From positions 1 to 29,115 of the forward strand of contig JAHWIN010000070.1 in assembly GCA_019322475.1 (NCBI GenBank): a DNA stretch of 29,115 nt, written 5' to 3'. Position 1 is the first letter of the stretch. Every line of letters begins with the position of its first letter. A program made the translations under genes and the position numbers. Of this stretch, positions 1 to 7,175 are shown in pieces. Source of the stretch: Candidatus Woesearchaeota archaeon. Its GTDB lineage: Archaea > Nanobdellota > Nanobdellia > Woesearchaeales > JACPBV01. The notes beneath the pieces were generated by a model, which worked only from the letters and a program-made list of their open reading frames with translations, did no database searches and was not told the DNA's origin.

Positions 1-2582
1 ATGTAATTTCCTCCCGGCTGGGTTATTGTTACTGTCTTGTTCACAAAGGCAGCGGTCCCTGATAATGACCCGTTGCTCACGTTCCTTAATGTGCCTGAAT
101 CGTTGTGGGCAAATATGTAGAAGCTTAATCCCTGGTTGTCTGACAGGTTTATTGACCAGTTAACAACACCATTTATCATGGTTTCAACAGAAGCATTATT
201 TGAGAGGTTATATGTTGGAGGGAGGGTATCTGGAACCACTATTGATATTTCATGGGAAATGCTCAGGGTATTGGTTCCCGAGGTGGTGGTTCCAGCTTCA
301 GTTATTATTATATTCGAGGCATCACTATCCTGGCAAGCCTCTATCTCCCACCTTATCTGCTGGTTGGCGACTTGCGCACCCCAATCATTACAAGTAACCA
401 CCCCATTCAGTTCGTCAGTACACACGTCATTGTTTGTTGTATAATCAACATCAGTGACCTTGAAATCGTCCCCCAAACAATCGTCCCTTGTGATTGCAGC
501 CTCATCATCTAATAACCATAAAGTCCAGCTTTCCGGCTTGTTAGCGTCCTCGCTATATACTCCGGTGCAATTGGTCCTTTGTCCTACCCCTAAACTGGCA
601 TCAACACAAGAAAAACTATCATCATTTATATTGCCGTTTGCAGCATCGCTGGCAACCTGCCAATATTTTTCTTCCTGCCAGGAACCGATATCCAGCCTGC
701 CCAATAGGTAAAATTGGGGGCTTATGTCCGGAGCATCAAACTCGTAGGCCAGGTTTATCATGTCCTCTTTTTTCAGATTCAAGTCCCAGCTTAATGTCTT
801 AGTGCCGCCAGCTGTTGTAATGGTTAACCCGTCTTGAGGGGTTATGTCGAAGACAGAGGGGACATATTCCCTTATTGCCCCGCCATAATTTTTATTGGCG
901 ATGACAGTTATACTCATAGTATAGTTGATAAAGGGGTATATCCTTGTTTGAGCGATATTTCTGCTGACATCAAAATCAACAGAAGTAAAAACCATAAAGC
1001 TGTCTTCTATGTTCCATGTTCCTGCATCAGTGGCAGCTGTTAGGTTTATTGAATAAGCGCCCGCAGAATTGACGATATAGCTGGTATGATAATCCGGCCT
1101 TTTAGTGATGTCATAGATTTGGCAGGCTTCTGTAACGATTATATCATCAGGGGTTGTTAAGGTTGTTTTGCCGCCATGAGGGTCTGTAATCTCTAAGGTA
1201 ATATCTGCATCACAAACCATATAGCCCCCATCATCCAAAACGGCAATTCCTATATCAGCCAGTTCATTTTCAAGATAGGCTGATTTATGGGTATTAAGGG
1301 CTAAAACACCCCATGTAAAGTTTTGTTTTATGATGCTGTTTTCCCCGCTTCTGACCTCTATTTCGTATAAACCCGGCCTAAAGCTTCTTTCAGGATCTAG
1401 GGTGATGCTAAACTTGCCAATTTCCAGATTACTTATTTTATTTGAAATATCAATGATAGTCCTGTCGGGTCTCTTCAAATAAGCGGCAGTTAGTTTGTCA
1501 TCTATTATGGTGCTGCCTCCATCAGTTATATTGATGTAGAATTCAGGATTTTCAGTATTTTTAAAGTTAGGCTTCTTCGCTTTGATGGCCAATTTTTTAG
1601 CCAAACTAGGGGAACGCCTGCTGGAATCGGTGCCATTCTCAAGATTATACCCTATATCATCTATCATTAAACTTGCATTTTCTATAACAAACACCAGCTT
1701 ATATGAGGTTGCATTAAATCCAGGCAAGGAACAGGTGTCTATGCATATATTTCTGAACTCGGTCCTCGGCGCATGGAACTCAGCCCTTGTCTCTGCCCTG
1801 TTAGACAGGATAATTTCAGAGCGGGGAACTTCCAGATCAACATCATAATAGATAAGCTGCACAGAGATAGTATTATTTGATTTACTGTTATACCTCCCAT
1901 AGCTTAGGTAGAAACTGTCGTTCCATGCTCCCATTTTCTCAGTATCCAACAACAAGGCACAGCACTCTTCATTGCCGTAACAAGCAGCAAGTTCTGAATT
2001 GGCGTCCCACTTAGTGCAAAGGTTGTCATGATCTATATCCCAATTAAATCGGCTGCTGATATTAAACTCAAAAATATCACATGTAGATTTAGAGCCGCCT
2101 CCCCGGATAGTTATTATCATTGACCTAGTTCTGTTATCTGTTGGTTCATCTGTACCTTCGATCAGATCGTTGCCGGCTAAACCCCTGGCAGCCAAGCCTG
2201 TAATTTTATCCTGGCCTTTTTCTTTTAATTGTGAGCTGTCAAAAACAAGATATGATTCGTTATCATGCTCCAGATAGGCCTTGGCAGAACCCCCCTTGCT
2301 GACCGTCCCTCCCAGTTTGATTGAATGTAGTTCGCCATAATTGTTCATTGACAATGTATAGTTATAGTTATTGTCAAGAACCAAAGGCAGGTTAGCTGAA
2401 TAAAAAGCTTCATTGCTGATTACTGAGAAGCCTGTAGGGCTGATCTCTGTTGAAGTCGATGTCAGGATAAGGCTGAAGATGAAAAACAGGGCCAGCACTA
2501 ATGAGATCAAAAGGGTGTATTCCCTATTAGAGTACATGCGCCTTCTGGCTTCTTTTTTCTTTCTGTTGGTCGGCCTATCCAT
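1..2582 (-). CDS. Large membrane-anchored surface protein, C-terminus beyond window
   Basis: The frame is open without a stop from ATG at 2582 to base 1, giving at least 860 residues; the C-terminus lies outside the window. The N-terminus is basic (MDRPTNRKKKEARRR). It is followed at about residues 21-41 by one hydrophobic segment containing LLISLVLALFFIFSLIL, which fits a signal anchor with the rest outside the cell. The body is Asn/Thr/Ser-rich and beta-like, with scattered Cys including a CYGNEECC cluster. Near residues 630-655 a stretch with FYLLGRLDIG and YWQVASDA resembles a motif I recall from DPANN surface proteins. The start overlaps the stop of the upstream regulator gene by 8 nt, so translation is probably coupled. 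The function is unknown; an S-layer-like, adhesin or host-contact role is inference. I am confident it is a real gene and much less sure of its role. Confidence 0.85.
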   Translation of the reverse strand, partial: MDRPTNRKKKEARRRMYSNREYTLLISLVLALFFIFSLILTSTSTEISPTGFSVISNEAFYSANLPLVLDNNYNYTLSMNNYGELHSIKLGGTVSKGGSAKAYLEHDNESYLVFDSSQLKEKGQDKITGLAARGLAGNDLIEGTDEPTDNRTRSMIITIRGGGSKSTCDIFEFNISSRFNWDIDHDNLCTKWDANSELAACYGNEECCALLLDTEKMGAWNDSFYLSYGRYNSKSNNTISVQLIYYDVDLEVPRSEIILSNRAETRAEFHAPRTEFRNICIDTCSLPGFNATSYKLVFVIENASLMIDDIGYNLENGTDSSRRSPSLAKKLAIKAKKPNFKNTENPEFYINITDGGSTIIDDKLTAAYLKRPDRTIIDISNKISNLEIGKFSITLDPERSFRPGLYEIEVRSGENSIIKQNFTWGVLALNTHKSAYLENELADIGIAVLDDGGYMVCDADITLEITDPHGGKTTLTTPDDIIVTEACQIYDITKRPDYHTSYIVNSAGAYSINLTAATDAGTWNIEDSFMVFTSVDFDVSRNIAQTRIYPFINYTMSITVIANKNYGGAIREYVPSVFDITPQDGLTITTAGGTKTLSWDLNLKKEDMINLAYEFDAPDISPQFYLLGRLDIGSWQEEKYWQVASDAANGNINDDSFSCVDASLGVGQRTNCTGVYSEDANKPESWTLWLLDDEAAITRDDCLGDDFKVTDVDYTTNNDVCTDELNGVVTCNDWGAQVANQQIRWEIEACQDSDASNIIITEAGTTTSGTNTLSISHEISIVVPDTLPPTYNLSNNASVETMINGVVNWSINLSDNQGLSFYIFAHNDSGTLRNVSNGSLSGTAAFVNKTVTITQPGGNY

Positions 2583-3054
2583 TTTTCCTTAAAGCCCTGT
2601 TATATGCTGTCCAGATTGTTCGCTCATCCCTGTGGAGAATTTTGCCGATCGTATGGAAATTAAGTTTGGATTGGTCCCTGAGATAACAGGATATCAGCTC
2701 TAACAAGCTTAATTTATCAGAAAAAAGGTCCTTTAAGGGAATATTGTATTTTGAGTGGGAATATGCAAGTTTCTTAGGGGATTTTCTCTTAGAATTCTTA
2801 TATGCCGTCCAGCAAGCAGAGATTTCCTTGTTCAATAAGCTGGAGATTTCCTTAAACTTCATATCCCTGTTTTCCCTAAAAAACTTTACTATGGTTTCAA
2901 AGGGGCTTAGCCTGCTATTGAATATAGAGATGGGCAGGTATTTGTCCCGCTCAAATAATCTAGCAACATCAGTGGAAGAAATCTTGTATTTTTTGCTGAA
3001 TCTCTCTATTTCATTCTTTAACCTTTCAACATCTTTGGCCTGAAATCTCTGCAT
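2575..3054 (-). CDS. Small protein with duplicated helix-turn-helix-like domain, putative regulator of the surface protein
   Basis: This 159-aa protein contains two copies of a domain of about 45 residues. Copy one is near 48-92 (LSPFETIVKFF ... ISACWTAYKNSKRK) and copy two near 115-158 (LSLLELISCYL ... RTIWTAYNRALRK). The 'IGKILHRDERTIWTAYNRA' pattern resembles the recognition-helix region of sigma-region-4-like or other HTH folds, so DNA binding is likely but not proven. The N-terminal 45 residues are charged and helical. Its stop overlaps the ATG of the large surface protein, so the two form a coupled pair. A TATA-like box 28 nt upstream of the ATG implies a leaderless transcript. That promoter is part of a 60-bp sequence present twice, which suggests self-regulation. 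I do not recognise a named family. Confidence 0.75.
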   Translation of the reverse strand: MQRFQAKDVERLKNEIERFSKKYKISSTDVARLFERDKYLPISIFNSRLSPFETIVKFFRENRDMKFKEISSLLNKEISACWTAYKNSKRKSPKKLAYSHSKYNIPLKDLFSDKLSLLELISCYLRDQSKLNFHTIGKILHRDERTIWTAYNRALRKNG

Positions 3055-3216
3055 ATTTATCTAATTGTAAGTATTTTTTATATATATGTAAGTATTAAGT
3101 ATATAAGTCTTTTTGTTTTGTCTCCTCCGGGCAATTAGGAGCTGCCTGGAAACTTTATATTTATCTAATTGTAAGTATTTTTTATATATATGTAAGTATT
3201 AAGTATATAAGTCTTT
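3053..3216. repeat. Two perfect copies of a 60-bp promoter/operator sequence
   Basis: Bases 3053-3112 and 3157-3216 are identical over 60 bp with a 104-bp period. Each copy carries a minus-strand TATA-like TATATATAA (3078-3086 in copy one), two GTAAGTATT words and one TAAGTATATAA. Copy one ends inside the start codon of the two-HTH protein, so the duplicated unit is its complete core promoter. Copy two would start a transcript about 104 nt further upstream. The repeated GTAAGTATT words look like binding sites for a regulator, possibly the adjacent gene product; that last step is inference. Confidence 0.85.
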
Positions 3217-3534
3217 CCTTTTTGGATTCCATAGAAACGATGATTGTATTCTTAGCAGAAATGTGCTTTGTATGTGCTCTGGCCGGCTGCGCCTGCCATG
3301 CCATGCTTGCCTTTGTCAAATATTAGCCTATGCCTGAGATAGCTGTGGCAAAAAAGGCAAGCAAGATGCAGAAAAGGTTTCTACACTTGACAGAAAAAAC
3401 ATCAGATGTCTCTTTAATCTTTTGGCAGATTTATAGGATCTTCAGATAACTGCAAAAAAAGAAAGATCAAGAAAGTCCCTTGTAAAAATCCCAATAAAAG
3501 TTTTTGAAGATGGAAATGCTGCTTTCACCGGATC
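3217..3534. other. Gene-poor spacer between the 60-bp repeat and the TrmB-like gene
   Basis: About 318 bp with no convincing gene. Two short plus-strand frames exist: 28 codons near 3241 and 39 codons at 3330-3449. Neither has a ribosome-binding site, a recognisable domain or coding bias I can defend. I see no tRNA-like fold. The segment near 3410-3530 is A-rich and may hold the 3' end of the TrmB-like transcript. Confidence 0.5.
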
Positions 3535-4341
3535 TTAGGTTTTCCCTACTGGGGGTAAAGTCCCTTTCTTTAAAAAGGTTCTGAAAGAGCTCTCAAGAAA
3601 ATCTGCAAAAAATTCGGAATCTACCCATATTGCCAGGTCATAATTGGGGTGTGCCTCATCATCACCCATGACCATGAACATGGTCTCTTTGCCGTCTGTA
3701 ATGCAGAATCGGGCCTTTAAGCTGGTGTTCTCTACATCTGCTATGTCTGAAAATAAGCCCGTTTCCACCTCCTCTGCCCTTGCAGAGGCTATTCTTATCT
3801 TGACGCCTTTCTGTTGGGCTTTTTTCAAAGGCTTGTGTAATGCCTCTTCCTTTCTTATAAGCCCTTCAGGCGAAGTAACTAAAGTGATCGTCTTTTTGGC
3901 GTTCCTTATCATGGTTGCCATATGGTTATATATGTTCTTTCTTCCTTTTATCGCTGCAGTCATGTCCGTAGGCTCCAGCATATCCCTGCCCTGGTTGTGG
4001 AGCAGGTTAAGCTTATTAAGCATGTCCTCTGACCTTAGCTTCTCTATATACTGAAGCTGCTCCTGTGTCTGCTCCTCTACCTTCTTTTTTACCCTTTCTA
4101 TAACCTCAGAAGGCTTTACCGCTATATGCCTTATGGGCTTTCCCGGCTTGGTTATTATAAACCCTTTCTTCTCAAGGCTCTCAAGAACATCATAGCTTCT
4201 GGACCTTGGAACATTGGCTATGTCCGAAAGCTCTCCGGCTGTAGAGACCCCCCTTGATAGCAAAGCAGTCCATATCTTACTCTCATAGGTGTTCAATCCA
4301 AAGTCCCTTACCTTATTTAAAAAATCTTTTTTTACTAGCAT
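3535..4341 (-). CDS. TrmB-family transcriptional regulator
   Basis: A 268-aa protein. Residues about 10-75 form a winged helix (ESKIWTALLSRGVSTAGELS, PRSRSYDVLESLEKKGFII) typical of TrmB HTH domains. A charged helical linker follows (RVKKKVEEQTQEQLQYIEKL), likely a dimerising coiled coil. From about residue 130 the C-terminal part resembles the PLD-like effector domain of TrmB proteins (KKTITLVTSPEGLI, ITDGKETMFMVMGDD), without the HKD catalytic motif of true phospholipases. TrmB proteins usually sense sugars or other small metabolites, but the ligand cannot be read here. The gene is divergent from the citramalate synthase transcription unit, with about 145 bp between start codons including its leader ORF, so it is a candidate regulator of that gene. 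A TATA box lies at 4394-4401. Confidence 0.88.
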   Translation of the reverse strand: MLVKKDFLNKVRDFGLNTYESKIWTALLSRGVSTAGELSDIANVPRSRSYDVLESLEKKGFIITKPGKPIRHIAVKPSEVIERVKKKVEEQTQEQLQYIEKLRSEDMLNKLNLLHNQGRDMLEPTDMTAAIKGRKNIYNHMATMIRNAKKTITLVTSPEGLIRKEEALHKPLKKAQQKGVKIRIASARAEEVETGLFSDIADVENTSLKARFCITDGKETMFMVMGDDEAHPNYDLAIWVDSEFFADFLESSFRTFLKKGTLPPVGKT

Positions 4342-4393
4342 GATATCACAACTAAATCTAAGATATGTGCATAAGCTGGGATATTTTCCTCTT

Positions 4394-4401
4394 ATTTAAA
4401 C
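4394..4401 (-). promoter_or_regulatory. TATA box of the TrmB-like gene
   Basis: The minus strand reads GAAAGG then TTTAAATA, a good archaeal BRE/TATA pair. The expected start site near 4370 leaves a 5' leader of about 30 nt before the ATG at 4341. Confidence 0.55.
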
Positions 4402-4453
4402 CTTTCTATTTTTTAACCATTTTAGAGTGATAAAATTCTCTTGAATGAAAAGA

Positions 4454-4462
4454 TTTATATAT
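4454..4462 (+). promoter_or_regulatory. TATA box driving the leader ORF and citramalate synthase
   Basis: TTTATATAT is preceded by purine-rich GAAAAG, a BRE-like element. Its centre lies about 29 nt before the ATG at 4487, so the predicted transcript begins at or a few bases before that ATG. Confidence 0.65.
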
Positions 4463-4486
4463 TAGGTTTAAGGTTCTTGTAAGAAT

Positions 4487-4558
4487 ATGAACAAACCCTG
4501 TATTATAAAAGAAAAACGGGAGATTTTCTTAGTTTCAGGCATTATTATAATAGCATAA
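4487..4558 (+). CDS. Candidate 23-aa isoleucine-rich leader peptide
   Basis: The reading frame runs ATG at 4487 to TAA at 4556-4558. It encodes MNKPCIIKEK, then REIFLVSG, then four consecutive Ile codons (ATT ATT ATA ATA, 4541-4552), Ala and stop. Seven of 23 codons specify Ile. The gene 48 bp downstream makes citramalate, the first step of the threonine-independent isoleucine pathway. The promoter position implies a leaderless mRNA starting at this ATG, the normal way many archaeal messages are translated. By analogy with bacterial ilv leader peptides it may report charged tRNA-Ile. The alternative is a chance ORF in AT-rich 5' UTR, where ATT and ATA codons are common. Confidence 0.45.
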   Translation: MNKPCIIKEKREIFLVSGIIIIA

Positions 4559-4584
4559 GCTGCATTCTTATCAGGATTTGCAGC
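4555..4584 (+). promoter_or_regulatory. Two mutually exclusive small hairpins after the leader ORF
   Basis: GCTGCA (4559-4564) can pair with TGCAGC (4579-4584). ATAAG (4555-4559), which covers the leader stop codon, can instead pair with CTTAT (4567-4571). The two stems share base 4559 and overlap in their loops, so they compete. Both are weak, and only a poor T-rich run follows (ATTGTTTCT). A role in controlling citramalate synthase is inference from position. Confidence 0.3.
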
Positions 4585-4606
4585 CATTGTTTCTAAAGGT
4601 GGTCAG

Positions 4607-6160
4607 ATGATAAAGCTTTTTGACACAACACTAAGGGACGGGACACAAAGCGTGGATGTAAACCTCTCCACAAGGGACAAGATCAAGATAGCAGAAGCTC
4701 TGGACTCTTTTGGAATAGATTATATCGAGCTTGGATGGCCTGGCTCAAACCCCAAAGATATGGATACGTTCTTGGAAGCCGCTAAGCTTGGCCTAAACAG
4801 AAAAGTAGTGGCTTTTGGGGCTACACGAAGAAAAGGCATCAAGGCCTCTGAAGACGCTAATCTGCAGGCGATCCTCAAGAGCAAGGCTGGATCTGCGTGT
4901 ATATTCGGGAAGACCTGGCTGCACCATGTTGACAGGCAGCTTAGGATGGATTCACAAGAAAACCTAAAAGCCGTAAGGGAAAGCATAATGTTCCTGAAAG
5001 AAAAGGGCCTTTATGTATTCTACGACCTGGAGCATTTCTTTGACGGTTTTAAGGACAGCAAAGAGTATGCCCTGGAATGCCTGGAAGCTGCAGGCTCTGC
5101 AGGAGCTGACTGCCTGGTCTTATGTGATACAAACGGAGGCAGCCTTCCAGATGAAGTTAAGGATATTGTCAAAGAAGTAAAAGGTTTCATGGATAAAAAT
5201 AAGGTAAATTCCAGATTAGGTGTCCATTTCCATAATGATTCCGGAACAGCTGTAGCAAATACCCTTGCCGCTGTAGATCTAGGTATTGATGAAGTCCAGG
5301 GAACAGTAAACGGCTTTGGTGAAAGGACCGGAAATGCTGACCTCTGCCAGCTGATTCCCTTGCTTGTCTTAAAGAAGGATATAAAGTTAGATGTAGATCT
5401 AAAAAGGTTGACAGAGCTCAGCAAGCTGGTTTACACGCTCTCAAACATGAGGGCTCCTGGCTCGCAGCCTTTCGTAGGAAAAAACGCATTCTCCCACAAA
5501 GGAGGCATCCATGTGGATGCTGTGATGAAAGGGGCATCCTATGAGCATGTAGATCCTGAGCTGATAGGGAACAAGAGGAGCATAGTGCTGTCTGACCTTT
5601 CTGGAAAGGCCAATATTGTCGAAGTTGCAAAAAAATTCGGCTTTGATGTCAAAAAAGATAGTCCCGGAGTCTCCTCCATGCTCCATGAAGTGGAGATTAT
5701 GGAAAAGAAAGGCTATGATATAAGGGACTTGAAGGCAGAGCAGCTCCTGCTTGCTGAAAGCCATTTCGGCAGGAAAAGGGATTTTTTCAATATAGAGACC
5801 TGGAAGATAATGTCAGAACAGAGAAATGGGGAGTTCTCTGAATCCGTAGTGACTGGAAGAGTAGATGGAAAAGAAAGAGAGGTAGTTGCACCTATCAAAG
5901 GCGGGCCTGTTGCTGCGGTATTTACTGCTGTTATGAAGATGATCTCTACCAACTATAAGCAGATAAAAGACGTCAAGCTGATAAACTATAAGGTTATGAT
6001 AGCAGAAGACAAAGGTGCAGAAAGTACTGTAAGGGTCTACATAGAGTTCAAAAACGGCAAAGAGGAATGGGGGACGGTAGGCGTAAGCACGAACATACTT
6101 GAAGCCAGCTTAGAGGCCATAGAAAAAGGCTTTAGGTATTTTCTGGTTAAGAGCAGTTAA
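4607..6160 (+). CDS. cimA: (R)-citramalate synthase
   Basis: A 517-aa enzyme that condenses pyruvate and acetyl-CoA to (R)-citramalate, opening the pyruvate route to isoleucine. The HMGL-like TIM barrel occupies about 1-275. It carries the TTLRDG motif (Arg10, Asp11), GWPGSNPKD, EHFFDG near 142-147, metal-binding HFHND (His207, His209), and VNGFGERTGNADL near 234-246. Residues about 400-517 form the LeuA-type regulatory/dimer domain (GPVAAVFTAV, YKVMIAEDKGAESTVRVYIEF). The length and the barrel signature favour the long CimA class rather than 2-isopropylmalate or homocitrate synthase. An AGGTGG ribosome-binding site lies 4 nt before the ATG. No other Ile or Leu pathway genes are in the window, so the gene stands alone beside a TrmB-like regulator. 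Substrate choice between pyruvate and other 2-oxoacids is inferred from family resemblance. Confidence 0.88.
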   Translation: MIKLFDTTLRDGTQSVDVNLSTRDKIKIAEALDSFGIDYIELGWPGSNPKDMDTFLEAAKLGLNRKVVAFGATRRKGIKASEDANLQAILKSKAGSACIFGKTWLHHVDRQLRMDSQENLKAVRESIMFLKEKGLYVFYDLEHFFDGFKDSKEYALECLEAAGSAGADCLVLCDTNGGSLPDEVKDIVKEVKGFMDKNKVNSRLGVHFHNDSGTAVANTLAAVDLGIDEVQGTVNGFGERTGNADLCQLIPLLVLKKDIKLDVDLKRLTELSKLVYTLSNMRAPGSQPFVGKNAFSHKGGIHVDAVMKGASYEHVDPELIGNKRSIVLSDLSGKANIVEVAKKFGFDVKKDSPGVSSMLHEVEIMEKKGYDIRDLKAEQLLLAESHFGRKRDFFNIETWKIMSEQRNGEFSESVVTGRVDGKEREVVAPIKGGPVAAVFTAVMKMISTNYKQIKDVKLINYKVMIAEDKGAESTVRVYIEFKNGKEEWGTVGVSTNILEASLEAIEKGFRYFLVKSS

Positions 6161-6461
6161 GTTTTTAATTGCTTAATTGATTTTCTTTTGAACACAATTA
6201 TGGATTCTATGGCCGCTTTAGCCAGGGAGTTAGCAAAAACAACAGCCAAATTGCTTCTTATAAAAGTGCGCTATTACCTCCCATAAACCCCGCCTTCCCT
6301 TTTTGTACCCCCCACCCCATAGTAAATAAGCAAATGTTTAATACACCAATAAATACCAATATTTAAATAGTTTTCTTATTTATAAACATTTATAAATAAA
6401 ATAGCTTTAAAAGGCAAAATATAGCCTTATTTAAAAAAAAGAGGTTATTGGGGGTGTCTTT
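6161..6461. other. Spacer with cimA terminator and several TATA-like boxes before tbp
   Basis: T-runs just after the cimA stop (6162-6166 and 6180-6188) suit an archaeal oligo-T terminator. Closer to tbp there are several TATA-like words: TATTTAAAT (6360-6368), TTTATAAA (6389-6396), CTTTAAAAG near 6405-6413 and TATTTAAA (6428-6435). A strong ribosome-binding site GGGGGTG sits 6 nt before the tbp ATG, so the message has a 5' leader. A 28-codon frame at 6200-6286 has no support and is not called. Confidence 0.55.
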
Positions 6462-7019
6462 ATGGCTAAGAAGAAAGAATCTAAGAAAAGAGATATAAAA
6501 GTGGTCAATATAGTTGTTTCTAGCTCTCTGGAGCACGATATTCCGCTCGAAAAGATGGCTGCTACATTATCTAACACAGAATACAATCCTGAGCAGTTTC
6601 CGGGCCTCGTTATAAGGATAAAAGAGCCAAAGACCAGCGCTTTGATATTCAGCTCAGGAAAAGTCGTATGTACTGGAGCAAGATCCATGGATAAGGTCCA
6701 TGAAAGCATAAAAAAGATCATAAAAAGCCTGGAAAAGATCAACATAAAGATAACCATAGAGCCGGAAATAAAGATACAGAACATTGTAGCGTCAGGAAGC
6801 GTAGGCATGGACCTAAACCTGAATGTTTTGGCTATGAAACTGGAGAACACAGAATACGAGCCTGAGCAGTTCCCCGGATTGGTATATAAGCTGGAAGAAG
6901 CAAGGGCAACGTTCCTTCTTTTCAGCAACGGCAAGATAGTATGCACCGGAACAAAAAGCGAGAAAGAGGTGCATTCTGCATTGGATAAGTTAGTGGTCAA
7001 CCTAAAGAAGGTCAAGTGA
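6462..7019 (+). CDS. tbp: TATA-box-binding protein
   Basis: A 185-aa protein made of two imperfect direct repeats, about residues 12-96 and 102-185, that form the DNA-binding saddle. Each repeat carries NTEY(N/E)PEQFPGLV followed by a strand of the type LIFSSGKVVCTGA or LLFSNGKIVCTGT, the TBP signature containing the intercalating Phe positions. A short basic N-terminal tail (MAKKKESKKRD) precedes the core; there is no acidic C-terminal tail. TBP recognises the TATA box and recruits TFB and RNA polymerase. It lies 156 bp upstream of mcm on the same strand. Several TATA-like elements in its own upstream region suggest autoregulation, which is inference. Confidence 0.97.
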   Translation: MAKKKESKKRDIKVVNIVVSSSLEHDIPLEKMAATLSNTEYNPEQFPGLVIRIKEPKTSALIFSSGKVVCTGARSMDKVHESIKKIIKSLEKINIKITIEPEIKIQNIVASGSVGMDLNLNVLAMKLENTEYEPEQFPGLVYKLEEARATFLLFSNGKIVCTGTKSEKEVHSALDKLVVNLKKVK

Positions 7020-7175
7020 TTTCATAGTCAGATCGGTATAAGCGGATCATGCATCGGGGTTGGCTGATATCTCCTGGATAGAAAGCTATACCTGCATAGC
7101 ACAGCTCTGTTGAGGGTAAATTGGGGGTTTCAGCAGGGCTAAAAAACAAAGCAGATTATTTGATTCTCTCTAAAA

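Noticed and set aside
136..1848. Several plus-strand frames of 60-102 codons across the left edge
   Set aside because: They lie opposite the continuous minus-strand surface protein frame and show no domains.
3330..3449. 39-codon plus-strand frame (MPEIAVAKKASKM...)
   Set aside because: No ribosome-binding site, TATA box or recognisable domain; length is within chance.
6200..6286. 28-codon plus-strand frame (MDSMAALARELAK...)
   Set aside because: It looks helical, but has no start signal and sits directly after the cimA terminator.
7020..7175. tRNA or box C/D RNA between tbp and mcm
   Set aside because: No cloverleaf, and no paired RTGATGA and CTGA boxes in the right arrangement.
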